From Bacillus sp. SM2101 (GTDB taxonomy: Bacteria; Bacillota; Bacilli; Bacillales; SM2101), in assembly GCF_018588585.1 (NCBI RefSeq), contig NZ_JAEUFG010000005.1, forward strand, positions 1 to 64,000: a stretch of 64,000 bases of DNA. Direction: 5' to 3'. The notes beneath the pieces are model-generated. The model was not told the origin of the DNA, did not search any database, and saw only the letters and a list, made by a program, of their open reading frames with translations. The translations under genes and the position numbers were made by a program. Positions 46,622 through 56,703 of this stretch are shown here, in pieces; position 1 is the first letter of the stretch; every line of letters starts with the position of its first letter.

Positions 46622-47092
46622 ATGCACATGCACAAGTTTGAAAAAATATGGTTGTTATTTGGAGTTGGAACTCTACTTGTCTTCTTAACTGTTATAGGTA
46701 TTAGCGCATTTTATTTAGGAAACCAACCTCCTAGTTGTTTAACAACAATTGATCCAGAAAAGGTTGACCAAACAGCACCATTTGATAATCCAGGGTTAGT
46801 ACAAATCGGTGACAATGAATATCAATTAACATTTGTTGCTTCTGCATTTAGTTACTCTCCAACAAAAGTACAAGTACCAAAGGGTGCGAAAGTAAAAATC
46901 GTTGCTACAACGAAAGATGTTATTCACGGCTTTGAAATAGCAGGTACAAATGCAAATATGATGCTTGAACCTGGGTACATAAGCGAAGTAACAACTACGT
47001 TTGATGAAGTTGGAGAGTATTTAGTTTTATGTAATGAATATTGTGGAATAGGTCATACTAGTATGACTGCAACAATCGAGGTGGTTGAATAA
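46622..47092 (+). CDS. cbaB: Cytochrome ba3 oxidase subunit II (CbaB)
   Basis: 156 aa. One N-terminal membrane anchor (about 9-33) and a periplasmic-side cupredoxin domain. The CuA ligands are all visible: His102 (VIHGF) and Cys137-Glu139-Cys141-His145-Met148 (CNEYCGIGHTSM). It receives electrons from cytochrome c and passes them to subunit I. Its stop overlaps the next start by 1 bp (TAATG). Confidence 0.95.
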   Translation: MHMHKFEKIWLLFGVGTLLVFLTVIGISAFYLGNQPPSCLTTIDPEKVDQTAPFDNPGLVQIGDNEYQLTFVASAFSYSPTKVQVPKGAKVKIVATTKDVIHGFEIAGTNANMMLEPGYISEVTTTFDEVGEYLVLCNEYCGIGHTSMTATIEVVE

Positions 47093-48741
47093 TGAGTATT
47101 GTTGAAGCGAAAGTTGATCGACGCGATGGAAAATTGGCAATGGCACATATTTATGTCGCATTTATTGCACTAGCACTCGGAGGATTAGCAGGATTATTAC
47201 AAACACTTGTTCGCTCAGGGGAATTTACCCTCCCTTCATGGCTTGGCTATTATCAAATTTTAACTGTACACGGCGTATTACTTGGTCTTGTTTTAACTAC
47301 ATTCTTCATTATCGGCTTTCAATTTGCCAGCCTAAGTAGAACAGCAGGTGCATTATCCAATAAGGTTCGCTTGACTGGTTGGATCGGGTTTTGGATGATG
47401 ACCATTGGTACGGCAATTGCCGCAGTATTTATTTTATTGAATGAAGCATCAGTACTTTATACATTCTACGCTCCTTTAAAAGCACATCCAGGTTTTTACA
47501 TAGGCTTAACTTTGGTTGTTGTTGGTAGCTGGGTAGCTGGATTTGCTATGTTTGCACATTACAGAAAGTGGCGTAAACAACATCCAGGTGAGATTAGTCC
47601 ACTATTAAGCTTTATGTCTATCGTTAATATGATATTGTGGTTAGTAGCAACACTAGGCTTAGCTGCTACAGTCCTAGTTCAATTTATTCCGTGGTCATTA
47701 GGTATTGTTGAAACAATTGATGTGTTAGTTAGTCGTACATTATTCTGGTATTTTGGTCATCCACTTGTATATTTCTGGCTGTTACCAGCATACATGATTT
47801 GGTATGTTGTTATTCCTAAAGTATTGGGGACTAAAATATTCTCAGATGCTCTAGCTAGAATGTCATTTATTTTATTCTTACTATTCTCTATCCCTGTTGG
47901 ATTTCACCATCAATTAACAGAGCCAGGAATTGATCCAGCGTGGAAGTTTTTACAAGTTATTTTAACTTTCTTAGTTGTTATACCATCTTTAATGACGGCT
48001 TTCTCAATGTTTGCAACGTTCGAATTGTATGGTCGCTCAAAAGGTGCAACTGGGTTATTCGGCTGGGTTAAGAAGCTACCTTGGAAAGATGCACGCTTTT
48101 TTGCACCGTTTATAGGAATGTTATTCTTCATTCCAGCTGGTGCAGGTGGTTTAATTAACGCAAGTAACCAATTAAATCAAGTTGTCCATAACACCATTTG
48201 GGTAACAGGTCATTTCCATTTAACATTAGCAACAACTGTTTTACTTACGTTCTTTGGTGCAGCCTATTGGTTAATCCCACACATTACAGGGCGTGTAATG
48301 ACGAAGGCTATGAACAAACTAGCAATCATTCAAACCATTGTATGGGCTATCGGGATGACATTTATGTCAGGAGCAATGCATGCTGCTGGGCTACTAGGTG
48401 CTCCACGTCGTTCCGATTATTCAACATACGGCGGCTCAGAACAAGCACTGGAATGGATTCCTTATCAAATCGCGCAAGCAATTGGCGGTTCTATCTTATT
48501 CATCGGTATCATCTTAGTACTAATTATTATTACTAATTTAGCATTTTTTGCACCAAAAGGTGAAACTGAATTCCCAGTTGCAGAGGTTACAGAGCATGCC
48601 GAAAAAACACCTATGGTTCTTGAAAACTGGAAACTATGGATTGGAATTACTATTTTGTTAATATTATTTGCATATACAATTCCGTTCATAGACATGATTC
48701 AAAATGCACCAGTCGGTTCAAAAGGTTATAGGTTATGGTAA
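47092..48741 (+). CDS. cbaA: Cytochrome ba3 oxidase subunit I (CbaA)
   Basis: 549 aa, about thirteen membrane helices, heme-copper oxidase of the B (ba3) class. The low-spin heme His is in LTVHGVLLG. The CuB His with the cross-linked Tyr is in FWYFGHPLVYFW, followed by GFHHQ. The high-spin heme and low-spin heme His pair is in VTGHFHLTLA. It reduces oxygen to water with high affinity, fitting low-oxygen control by the Crp/Fnr site upstream. No coxIII or cytochrome c gene is nearby. Confidence 0.95.
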   Translation: MSIVEAKVDRRDGKLAMAHIYVAFIALALGGLAGLLQTLVRSGEFTLPSWLGYYQILTVHGVLLGLVLTTFFIIGFQFASLSRTAGALSNKVRLTGWIGFWMMTIGTAIAAVFILLNEASVLYTFYAPLKAHPGFYIGLTLVVVGSWVAGFAMFAHYRKWRKQHPGEISPLLSFMSIVNMILWLVATLGLAATVLVQFIPWSLGIVETIDVLVSRTLFWYFGHPLVYFWLLPAYMIWYVVIPKVLGTKIFSDALARMSFILFLLFSIPVGFHHQLTEPGIDPAWKFLQVILTFLVVIPSLMTAFSMFATFELYGRSKGATGLFGWVKKLPWKDARFFAPFIGMLFFIPAGAGGLINASNQLNQVVHNTIWVTGHFHLTLATTVLLTFFGAAYWLIPHITGRVMTKAMNKLAIIQTIVWAIGMTFMSGAMHAAGLLGAPRRSDYSTYGGSEQALEWIPYQIAQAIGGSILFIGIILVLIIITNLAFFAPKGETEFPVAEVTEHAEKTPMVLENWKLWIGITILLILFAYTIPFIDMIQNAPVGSKGYRLW

Positions 48742-48753
48742 AAATGTAACAAC

Positions 48754-48800
48754 AAGCGCCTTGTGAAGTCGTGTTAATATACTTCACAAAGCGCTTATTA
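48754..48800 (+). terminator. Hairpin after cbaA
   Basis: AAGCGC.TTGTGAAGT/ACTTCACAA.GCGCTT, a 15-bp stem; weak T run. Confidence 0.7.
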
Positions 48801-48817
48801 TATGTCTTTTATTTATT

Positions 48818-48855
48818 ACAAAAGCCTCCTTTGTAAAATGACAAAGGAGGCTTTG
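48818..48855 (-). terminator. Terminator of the M32 carboxypeptidase gene
   Basis: AAAGCCTCCTTTGT/ACAAAGGAGGCTTT stem, 26 bp after the stop. Confidence 0.82.
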
Positions 48856-48880
48856 CTATCTTTCATTTGCTAAACTAACA

Positions 48881-50401
48881 TTAGCTGTTAATTTGATAGA
48901 CTCTACGGTACTTCTCTTCTAAATACTCGATCAAATGATTTGCATTTAATCCTTCACCTGTTACATCTTGTAGGATTTCAAGTGGTTTTTTCAGTTTACC
49001 AAATTGGTGTACATGCTCTGTGAGCCATTCGCGAACTGGCTCTAATTCCCCTTTTTCCATTAACTCATCAAAATTCGGAATACCTACAAGCATCGCTTTA
49101 TTTAGTTGGGCTGCATACATATACCCTAATGCGTATGAAGGGAAATATCCAAACATTCCACCTGCCCAATGCACATCCTGTAGCACTCCTTCCGCATCAT
49201 TAGAAGGGCGTACACCTAAATATTCCTCATATTTATTATTCCAAACTTCTGGTAAGTCTTTCACTTCAATTTCTCCGTTAAATAATCCTTTTTCAATCTC
49301 ATATCGAATCATAATATGTAACGGATAAGTTAATTCGTCTGCTTCGATTCGGATTAATGAAGGCTTTGATTCATTAATAGCTTTATAGAAATCATCTAAC
49401 TCTATAGAATCAAACTGACCATTTGTATGATCTTTTAATAAATCATAATTCTTTTTCCAGTAAGAATAATTGCGTCCTACAAAATTTTCGTAAAACAGTG
49501 ATTGTGATTCATGAATGCCCATTGATGTTCCTGAACATAAAGGAGTGCCTGTTAAGTCAGTTGAAATATTTTGCTCATATAATGCATGACCACACTCGTG
49601 AATTGTTCCAAAAACCGCAGTTCGGAAATCCTTTTCATCATATTTTGTCGTGATGCGTACATCTCCTGGGTTTAAGCCTGTCGCAAATGGGTGTACTGTT
49701 TCGTCTAATCTACCAGCTTCAAAATCATAGCCCAATTGCTCTAGAATTGCTAAACTAAATTCACGTTGTTTACCTTTAGGAAAGTGTTCAAACAAGAAGC
49801 TCGTTTCAGGCTGTTCTGCTGCAGCAATTTCTTTTACTAATGGGACAATTCGCTCACGGGCTTCATGAAAGACCTTATCTAAAATGTCCACAGTCATACC
49901 TGGCTCATAATCGTCAAGTAGTACATCATATTTGTTATCTTTATAACCCCAGTATTCAATAAACCGCTTGTTAAAGTCGACTAATTTTTCTAGGTAAGGC
50001 TGGAACATTGAAAAGTCTGATGCTGCCTTTGCTTCCTCCCACACAGACTCAGCTTTTGATTGAAGAATGACAAACTCCTTATACTCTTCAGCAGGAATTT
50101 TTTTATTCTTATCATAATGTTTTTTACATTCTTTAAGAGTTTTGATCGTTTTTTCAGATAGCTGCTCTTTAACACCTTGTGACGAGAGCTTCGCAATATA
50201 TGAAGCCATTTCTTCAGAAGTAGTCATTGCAAAGATTTCAGATGATAAAGTTCCAATTACCTCAGAACGTTGAGCCACACCTTTTTTCGGAGCGCCTGTG
50301 CGTAGGTCCCAATGCATTAATCCAACAGCTTCATTATAGCCAATTATTTTTTTTACATAATCTAAAAATTGTTGTTCTAATTTTAATATATCTTGATTCA
50401 T
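48881..50401 (-). CDS. ypwA: M32 family metallocarboxypeptidase (YpwA)
   Basis: 506 aa, usual for the Taq carboxypeptidase family. The zinc motif HECGHALYEQ lies near residue 265. Other family blocks are GDVRITTKYDEKDF and GIHESQSLFYENFVGR. It removes C-terminal amino acids with broad specificity, cytoplasmic. The ATG ending at 50401 follows AAGGAGG; an upstream 15-codon extension is spurious. Convergent with the cba operon. Confidence 0.94.
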   Translation of the reverse strand: MNQDILKLEQQFLDYVKKIIGYNEAVGLMHWDLRTGAPKKGVAQRSEVIGTLSSEIFAMTTSEEMASYIAKLSSQGVKEQLSEKTIKTLKECKKHYDKNKKIPAEEYKEFVILQSKAESVWEEAKAASDFSMFQPYLEKLVDFNKRFIEYWGYKDNKYDVLLDDYEPGMTVDILDKVFHEARERIVPLVKEIAAAEQPETSFLFEHFPKGKQREFSLAILEQLGYDFEAGRLDETVHPFATGLNPGDVRITTKYDEKDFRTAVFGTIHECGHALYEQNISTDLTGTPLCSGTSMGIHESQSLFYENFVGRNYSYWKKNYDLLKDHTNGQFDSIELDDFYKAINESKPSLIRIEADELTYPLHIMIRYEIEKGLFNGEIEVKDLPEVWNNKYEEYLGVRPSNDAEGVLQDVHWAGGMFGYFPSYALGYMYAAQLNKAMLVGIPNFDELMEKGELEPVREWLTEHVHQFGKLKKPLEILQDVTGEGLNANHLIEYLEEKYRRVYQINS

Positions 50402-50484
50402 GTTGTTCCTCCTTAAACAGTTTTCATTTACTATAATTCTATACAATTATAATAAATCCTTCTAAATCTTACATTTAAATATTC

Positions 50485-52419
50485 TTAAGATTTTGTAACA
50501 TTTGTAGGAAGATTTGTTTCTACCTTTGTGATTAATTCTTTATCAATATCACTTGTACAAAAAATTGTCACAACACCCTTATCATGATGAGAACGAACTA
50601 AACGTCCAACCCCTTGACGTAGTCGAAGCATCATATAAGGAACATCAATTGACCAAAACGGATCCGCAGATGCTTTACGTTTTGCATTAAATACAGGGTC
50701 ATTTGGTGGATATGGCAAAGACCAAATAATAAGATTAGACAAAGCTGGGCCAGGTATATCTAAACCTTCCCAAAGATGCTGCGCACAAAGTATAGTATGT
50801 TCTTCATTTTGGAATATTGAAACTAGTTCACTAATCTCTCTATCTCCCTCAAATAAAAATGAAAATTCCGTTTGCTCACTACAGTGTTCTTTGAATAACT
50901 GTAAATCATGTTTACTATTAAATAATAATAACGCTCTTCCATTCGATTTCTGTAATTCTTTTAGTGTATACGTAAACTTCTGCTGAAATAAGTTGTCATT
51001 AGCTGTTAGGATTGGCATCTTTATCTTCATTTGTTCATCGTAATCAAATGGCGATTCCACTGAAAACGATAAATAATCACGAATACCTAAGCTAGCTGTA
51101 ACATACTCAAAAGATTGGTTATTTGAAAGTGTTGCAGAGCTAAAGACAAACGGAATGTTGTTTGAGAAAACTTTTTCCTCTAGTACATTCTCTACCGATT
51201 TTGGCATAATCACAACAGTTGTTTCATCATCGTTTGCTTCAATCCATGTTATAGCCTCATCATTTTCAACCATTAGCTGCAAAGAATATTGCACTTGATC
51301 AATATATTCATCAACAATATTCAATTGATACTCTTCAATCGTATATGTTTCACTTTCGAAAACTAGTGCATCTCCAATGGCAATTAACTTTTCGTTTAAT
51401 TGTTTAGCATAATTAATAATAGAGCCGGATAAAGCAAGGTTCATTCGATGAGACCCTTGTACTTGAACAGCTTGCTCCACTATTGAATCAAAAAATAACT
51501 GATTTGTTTCAATCGTCTCTTCTATTAACAATGCAAGCTCTTCTCTTATCTCATTTTCAAGCAGTCGAGTTAATAATCCTTCTAATAATGTTGCTTTTAT
51601 TTTATAGGTCAACGCCTTTTGTGCCGCAATTTCTAACAGATGCCCTTCGTCAAAAACTACGCTGCTATATTCAGGGAGTAACGGCAATTGCCCTTCTCTC
51701 TTACGTGATTCTTTCGTCCAGACATGTTCCATATAAAAGTCATGTGAACAAATAATTAAATCTGTAGCCTTGCGATAATGATCTCTAGACAAAATTTGTC
51801 CACATCGATGTCGCTTCTCACAACTTGAGCAATCTTGAAATACATCCCATGAAATCATGTTCCATTCCTCATCAGACAACAGAGGATATTGTTTTCGATC
51901 CCCATAAGGTGTAAATTGTTGTAGTGCTGCATGATTATTCACGAATTTCGGTAGAGAATCATAAACATCATTAATATTGTCATGCTCTGAAAAAGTCATT
52001 GCATCATCTAGTTTGTTCAAACACAAATATTGATCAGGGGATTTTGCCAGTCTGACATCAATATTCATATTTAATAGTTTTCGAAGTTTTGCAATGTCTC
52101 CTTCCTTTTTAACAAGCTGTTCAATTAATGACTCATCAGCACAGCTAATAATTGCGGGTTTACCTGTATACCTTGCGTAACACAATGCATATAATAAATA
52201 TACAATTGTCTTTCCTGTTCCAACCCCAGCCTCAGCTAATATTATCTTCTTTTCCTTAAATGCACGTTCAAGCTGAAATGCCATGAAAATCTGTTCATCT
52301 CTAAGCTCTAAACCTGCTTCGGGTAGTATGTCATAAAACACATCGCCAATCCATTCATTTAATTTATCAAAAAAGTTATCATTCGTTAATACTTGAAAAG
52401 GTAGTCGTTCACGAATCAT
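50485..52419 (-). CDS. ypvA: DinG/XPD-type ATP-dependent helicase (YpvA)
   Basis: 644 aa SF2 helicase. Walker A AEAGVGTGKTIVYLL; DEGH box SSVVFDEGHLLEIA; motif VI near RLRQGVGRLVRSHHD. Four cysteines (CLNKL, CSSC, HRC) between motifs I and II could ligate an Fe-S cluster as in DinG. It unwinds damaged or structured DNA 5' to 3' by family. CGGAGG lies 9-10 bp before the ATG. Single gene. Confidence 0.9.
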   Translation of the reverse strand: MIRERLPFQVLTNDNFFDKLNEWIGDVFYDILPEAGLELRDEQIFMAFQLERAFKEKKIILAEAGVGTGKTIVYLLYALCYARYTGKPAIISCADESLIEQLVKKEGDIAKLRKLLNMNIDVRLAKSPDQYLCLNKLDDAMTFSEHDNINDVYDSLPKFVNNHAALQQFTPYGDRKQYPLLSDEEWNMISWDVFQDCSSCEKRHRCGQILSRDHYRKATDLIICSHDFYMEHVWTKESRKREGQLPLLPEYSSVVFDEGHLLEIAAQKALTYKIKATLLEGLLTRLLENEIREELALLIEETIETNQLFFDSIVEQAVQVQGSHRMNLALSGSIINYAKQLNEKLIAIGDALVFESETYTIEEYQLNIVDEYIDQVQYSLQLMVENDEAITWIEANDDETTVVIMPKSVENVLEEKVFSNNIPFVFSSATLSNNQSFEYVTASLGIRDYLSFSVESPFDYDEQMKIKMPILTANDNLFQQKFTYTLKELQKSNGRALLLFNSKHDLQLFKEHCSEQTEFSFLFEGDREISELVSIFQNEEHTILCAQHLWEGLDIPGPALSNLIIWSLPYPPNDPVFNAKRKASADPFWSIDVPYMMLRLRQGVGRLVRSHHDKGVVTIFCTSDIDKELITKVETNLPTNVTKS

Positions 52420-52575
52420 TAATTATATTCCTCCGATATTAAATGTTACAACGATAATGATATTTTAATGAATAATATGCACCGGGTAATGATGCACGTA
52501 AAAATTACTCACCTATCATCACCATTTATAGATTTTTCATCTTTTCTCATAGAAGGAGAACACTGTCATTCGTTA

Positions 52576-53715
52576 TTATTTTCTTGGAGATTTAGTTCCC
52601 CAATATTGATAATAGTCAGTTCTAATAAAACCGTTAAATAATTTTCTCTTTTTAGTAGCTTTCTTCCCGTATAATTTTTCAAAGTCCGGATGGGAAGTAA
52701 CGATATACTTTGACCAAGTATCGAGGTCACCAAATACTTTGCCTATGTCTTTGTACATTTGCTCCACTGCTTGTTTTTCACCTATCCGCTCACCATAGGG
52801 TGGGTTACCAACGATAACACCATATTGATCCTTAGTCGTAAAATCTCTCACCTGCATTTGTTTAAATGTTATAAGGTCCCCAAGTCCAGCTTCTTCAGCA
52901 TTTTCATTAGATATAGTAATCATTCTATGATCTATATCATGACCAAATATTTGCAGTGGTTGGTCGTAATTTGCCCTGTCCTCTACCTCTTGACGTGCAT
53001 CATCCCAAGTGCTTTTACCAATCCAATCCCATTGCTCAGAAACAAAGTCTCTATTGAAACCAGGAGCGATATTTTGCCCGATCAATGCAGCCTCTATTGG
53101 TATAGTACCAGAGCCACAAACTGGGTCTACAAACGGTTTATTAGGCTCCCAGTTCGTAAGCAGCACTAACGCGGCTGCTAAAGTTTCTTTCAGCGGAGCA
53201 TCACCTTGTCCAACGCGATATCCACGTTTATGTAATCCAGAACCACTCGTGTCAATTGTTAGCGTTGCGATATCTTTGTGAATAGCAATTTCTACTTTAT
53301 ATAACGGTCCAGTTTCTGTTAACCAGCCAGCAGATCGATAATGTTCCTTCAAGTTTTCAACTATGGCTTTTTTCACGATACTTTGACAATCAGAAACACT
53401 AAACAACTTTGATTTAACAGATTTCCCACTTACAGGAAATTCGCCATCTTCAGGTATAAAGTTGCTCCACTTTAAAGCTTTAGTCCCTTCAAATAAGTCT
53501 TCAAAAGATGTCGCTTTGAACTCACCAACTTTTATTTTAATTCTATCAGCGGTACGTAGCCATAAGTTTGATCTACATATAGCCTTTTCGTCACCTTGAA
53601 AAATGACTTTACCGTTTTCTACTGTACATTCGTAGCCAAGACTACGTACTTCCTTTGCAACGATAGCTTCTAAACCCATTGCAGCGGTTGCAATAAGTGT
53701 ATAAGTATTGTTCAT
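52576..53715 (-). CDS. ypsC: THUMP-domain 23S rRNA methyltransferase (YpsC, RlmL-like)
   Basis: 379 aa. An N-terminal THUMP domain (about 45-155) precedes a Rossmann methyltransferase domain with PFVDPVCGSGTIPIEAALI (motif I) and VGNPPYGERIG (N-P-P-Y catalytic motif of N2-guanine or N6-adenine methylation). It corresponds to the N-terminal half of RlmL, so the target is likely 23S rRNA G2445. AGGGTG lies 5 bp before the ATG. Upstream of rnpB as in B. subtilis. Confidence 0.92.
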   Translation of the reverse strand: MNNTYTLIATAAMGLEAIVAKEVRSLGYECTVENGKVIFQGDEKAICRSNLWLRTADRIKIKVGEFKATSFEDLFEGTKALKWSNFIPEDGEFPVSGKSVKSKLFSVSDCQSIVKKAIVENLKEHYRSAGWLTETGPLYKVEIAIHKDIATLTIDTSGSGLHKRGYRVGQGDAPLKETLAAALVLLTNWEPNKPFVDPVCGSGTIPIEAALIGQNIAPGFNRDFVSEQWDWIGKSTWDDARQEVEDRANYDQPLQIFGHDIDHRMITISNENAEEAGLGDLITFKQMQVRDFTTKDQYGVIVGNPPYGERIGEKQAVEQMYKDIGKVFGDLDTWSKYIVTSHPDFEKLYGKKATKKRKLFNGFIRTDYYQYWGTKSPRK

Positions 53716-53891
53716 GTCATCACCCTATTTTCTAGAATTACTCGCTTAGTTCAATTTAAAATCAATTTATCACTTAGCCCTTCCAACAGCTAAGTTATTT
53801 ACGATGGTATAATCAACCTACTGGATGAACAGTTTTTAAATAACTCTTATTGATCATTTCCAAATTTCCTCATTATCATAACATCTACTTA

Positions 53892-54010
53892 AGCTCTATA
53901 CGCAAACTTTGTTGCTATTTTTAAAAAATTTATCGTACTATGAAATACTCAATGTTGGTATACATTAATTTTTTTTTTAGATCTGCAACAGCATACGGAC
54001 ATACTTTTTC
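53892..54010 (+). repeat. Dispersed intergenic repeat, partial copy
   Basis: GCTCTATACGCAAACTTTGT, TTGCTATTTTTAAAAAATT then decays into AT-rich sequence and AACAGCATACGG. Confidence 0.55.
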
Positions 54011-54030
54011 TTTAAGGTCATCCACATAAC

Positions 54031-54055
54031 AAAAGCTCTCCATGTTAGGAGAGCT
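54031..54055 (-). terminator. Terminator of rnpB
   Basis: AGCTCTCC/GGAGAGCT stem followed by TTTTG on the minus strand. Confidence 0.85.
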
Positions 54056-54083
54056 GTTAAGTCTAATCTAATTAACTCAGTTC

Positions 54084-54494
54084 ATTAATAACGTTCTGTA
54101 AGCCATGTTTTGTTCCTTGTACTACAAACGGCCAACGCCTCGTACCAAGGTGGTAATCATCTATCTACAGGTAAATTTCCTTACCTGTCCTTCTTCTCGT
54201 TCATTTTCTCAAAGAAGGTGCCCCTACCATAATTTGGGTTTCTCGCTCGTGGGGTTTACCTCGTTCCACTCTTGCAATTTCTTGCAAGATTTCGTCACTG
54301 TGGCACTTTAAAGGTATTCTAACCATATCTAGGAAGACTTAGGTTATTTCCCTGCCGTTAGTTAGTATTACACTAACTACCCTAGCTTATTTATTCACTA
54401 GGCACGAACACTACGAGCATCTCAGCTCGTGCGAGCATGGACTTTCCTCTACACATGAACATGTGCAGCGATTACCCGAACGTTATTAACGCGT
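54084..54494 (-). ncRNA. rnpB: RNase P RNA, Bacillus type B
   Basis: Catalytic RNA of tRNA 5' maturation. It begins (minus strand) TTAATAACGTTCGGGTAATC and ends CTTACAGAACGTTATTAA, whose ends pair as P1. Universal blocks are present: GAGGAAAGTCCATGCTCGCA, AAAGTGCCACAGTGACGAA, TGGAACGAGGTAAACCCC, CGAGCGAGAAACCCAAAT, TAGATAGATGATTACC and ACAAAACATGGCTTACAG. The layout, with GGTAGGGGCACCTTC, is that of the B-type RNA of Bacillus. Confidence 0.97.
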
Positions 54495-54501
54495 AACATT
54501 A

Positions 54502-54530
54502 ATTATAGTAAATAACATAGTAAATAGCAA
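54502..54530 (-). promoter_or_regulatory. Sigma-A promoter of rnpB
   Basis: On the minus strand TTGCTA, 17-bp spacer, TATAAT, placed so that transcription starts at the mature 5' end near 54494. Confidence 0.82.
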
Positions 54531-54551
54531 TAGTTTTTATATGGTAATCAT

Positions 54552-54845
54552 TTACTCGTATAATTTACTACCGAACACATGCTTTTCAAGACTCGATAAT
54601 CTTTGTAAAATATCAAAATTTGTATTTCCAGTCGGTACACTTTGTTTTTTTGATGTATCATCTACTTGACGTTTCAAGCGCAAATTTTCTTGTTGTAGTT
54701 CTTCAATAATTTGATGAAATGATTCATAATCTTTAATGATGAAGTCTAAAAATTTATCTACGTCTTCTTGTTTATAGCCTCTCATCGCTGTTTTAAATTC
54801 TTTTTCCAAAATTTCTTTAGCATTTAGTTTAATTCGTTCTAACAT
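54552..54845 (-). CDS. gpsB: Cell division regulator GpsB
   Basis: 97 aa. The N-terminal DivIVA-like membrane-binding domain (residues 1-65, [26 protein letters not shown]) continues into a coiled coil, and the C-terminal trimerisation piece ends [11 protein letters not shown], as in GpsB. It couples division-site and side-wall synthesis through PBP1 recycling. The ATG ending at 54845 follows GAGGTG; nine upstream codons are spurious. Beside rnpB as expected. Confidence 0.95.
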   Translation of the reverse strand: MLERIKLNAKEILEKEFKTAMRGYKQEDVDKFLDFIIKDYESFHQIIEELQQENLRLKRQVDDTSKKQSVPTGNTNFDILQRLSSLEKHVFGSKLYE

Positions 54846-54994
54846 CGTATTCACCTCTACATAATTCCCCATTCTTCCACTTCTATTTTTTCAAATGAAA
54901 GAGCAATTGTCAATTTGTCTTTTGCATATGTTGTTTCGTATTAGTATTTTTTTGTCCTAAGAAATTAACACGGACCTCAATTAGCATTCTACCC

Positions 54995-55567
54995 CTAAAA
55001 TTCCTCATTCCAAGGATTATTCATTAATGATTCTTCTTCAGCAACTAAGTGAAGATCATCAAAATTTATAATAATTATATCATAATTGTCCGTATCTCTT
55101 CTATTTTTTGCAACATTAAGCAAATATGTAGGACTTCCTTGCTTATCTTCATCAAATACAGCGAGTAATGCATCACTTTTATTTACCAAAAAAAGGTTTT
55201 TCTGACGGAATTGGCTTGGATTTTCATATGATCGGTTCGAAATACTTTCAACAAAGTCCGCTTGAGATAAAATTAATTCGTAATATTCTTTATTTGCTTC
55301 ATTCCAATTCACTTCTTGCTCAAGAAATGGTGTAAGAATTGCAAGCTTAAGGTGTGGATAGTCTTCCTGCAAAGCATACACTGTCTCTGCAGCCCATAGT
55401 TCAACACCGAGCTGACCACTGATTAATACCCATTCAAGTCCATTATCAAGAAGTGAAACTAAACGACTTTTAAGTGCTTTCTTTATAAAATTTACCGCAG
55501 GATGATCATTAGAAAAAATCCCAATTTCATAGGGCTTATATCCTGAAACGACTAAGACTTTGATCAA
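54995..55567 (-). CDS. ypsA: SLOG-family protein YpsA
   Basis: 190 aa DUF1273 Rossmann-like protein. Conserved residues include [27 protein letters not shown] and [27 protein letters not shown]. YpsA and GpsB act together in division control in Firmicutes; the ligand is thought to be a nucleotide. A TTG start lies 8 bp after GGAG. gpsB follows downstream on the same strand. Confidence 0.93.
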   Translation of the reverse strand: MIKVLVVSGYKPYEIGIFSNDHPAVNFIKKALKSRLVSLLDNGLEWVLISGQLGVELWAAETVYALQEDYPHLKLAILTPFLEQEVNWNEANKEYYELILSQADFVESISNRSYENPSQFRQKNLFLVNKSDALLAVFDEDKQGSPTYLLNVAKNRRDTDNYDIIIINFDDLHLVAEEESLMNNPWNEEF

Positions 55568-55841
55568 AATTCATTCTCCTTTAGGAAAAACATCATTTCT
55601 ATGATCACTTAATAATGAGACTAGGAATGACGACCTGCTAAAATAGCCCCATATTGCTATGGCTCTAAAAAGCTGCTGTTAGGTTTTTATTCAAACTTTA
55701 ATTTTATTCTTACAATTTTGACAACAAAAAGACGCTAATAGCATATGTATCGTGTTATAGAAAAAGATACAACGAGTTATATAGTATTTATTTTTACGTA
55801 GGACTATGAGCAGATAATGATCTAACATCATCGACCTTTAA
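55568..55841. other. Intergenic between ypsA and cotD, no gene seen
   Basis: AT-rich; only weak inverted repeats. Confidence 0.5.
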
Positions 55842-55872
55842 AAATAGGGACGGTATAGCACCGTCCCTATAA
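55838..55872 (-). terminator. Terminator of cotD
   Basis: ATAGGGACGG/CCGTCCCTAT stem followed by TTTTT on the minus strand. Confidence 0.88.
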
Positions 55873-55890
55873 TTTACTCTATTCAAATTC

Positions 55891-56100
55891 TTATCTTCCA
55901 CAATTAAATTGTTGATTAGAAACTTCATTGACTACAGACTCTGTTTGTGGATAATAATGTTGATGCTGATACAATACATGATTTACATGCTGTACGTGAC
56001 TAGGATGAATGTGCGGGACAATAAATGTGCAATAGTGATGTTGGACACAGCATTTTGTTGGATGAACAATCGGTGGCTGTACAATTGGTCTAGGTTGCAT
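55891..56100 (-). CDS. cotD: Inner spore coat protein CotD
   Basis: 69 aa, very rich in His, Pro, Gln and Tyr (PTKCCVQHHY, VPHIHPSHVQHVNH). This composition and the PIVHPTKCC block match CotD. The ATG ending at 56100 is 8 bp after GGAG. The protein sits in the inner coat; sigma-K control is expected but I did not assign the promoter. Shorter at the C-terminus than the B. subtilis protein. Confidence 0.9.
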   Translation of the reverse strand: MQPRPIVQPPIVHPTKCCVQHHYCTFIVPHIHPSHVQHVNHVLYQHQHYYPQTESVVNEVSNQQFNCGR

Positions 56101-56291
56101 CTCCTTATCTCCTTTCATATGCATATGTTACAATAACAGCCTATGAAAAAATGGGTAAACATGTACTAATGAATACACCTAATTTAACCACTATATTTTA
56201 AAAAGATTTAACTTTCTAAAACGCCCACATTACACATGATCATATGCTTTTGGTATATGTATATCCTTCTTTAGCCAAAATTAGCAGTAAG

Positions 56292-56378
56292 TCACAGTAG
56301 ACTTGTTTTAAAATTGCTCATAATAATGACTGTTAAGCATATTACAACAAAAAATAAATAAACGATTTTCTTATACAT
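56292..56378 (-). CDS. Small single-span membrane peptide, 28 aa
   Basis: An ATG after GGAGAGAATATGGATC opens 28 codons: a basic start (MYKKIV), a hydrophobic span (VYLFFVVICLTVIIM) and a polar tail. The shape is like Prli42-type peptides, but no diagnostic residue supports that. Expression is uncertain. No other gene is seen in 56101-56703. Confidence 0.35.
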   Translation of the reverse strand: MYKKIVYLFFVVICLTVIIMSNFKTSLL

Positions 56379-56703
56379 GATCCATATTCTCTCCATTATG
56401 TATTTTAAAGCTCTATGTTGTCTTTAGGCTCAGCTCTATTCAAACTTTATTGCCATATGAAACAGCTTCATCAGTTTCAGTGTTGCTTGTTAACAATTAT
56501 TAGTGAATAGAGCGTGTAGTTTTATTAATGAATATTTTATCATGTTTTAATATGGACACAACAGTCTTAAGTAAGGTGAGTATTTCCCTAGATCAATAGC
56601 TACGACACAAGTTTATTATACAATGAATTTGTTGTCGATTTGTTTTATTTATAATGCCGAATAAACTCTCTTTTTGCGCTTTCCACGGAAATAAATAGGG
56701 TCG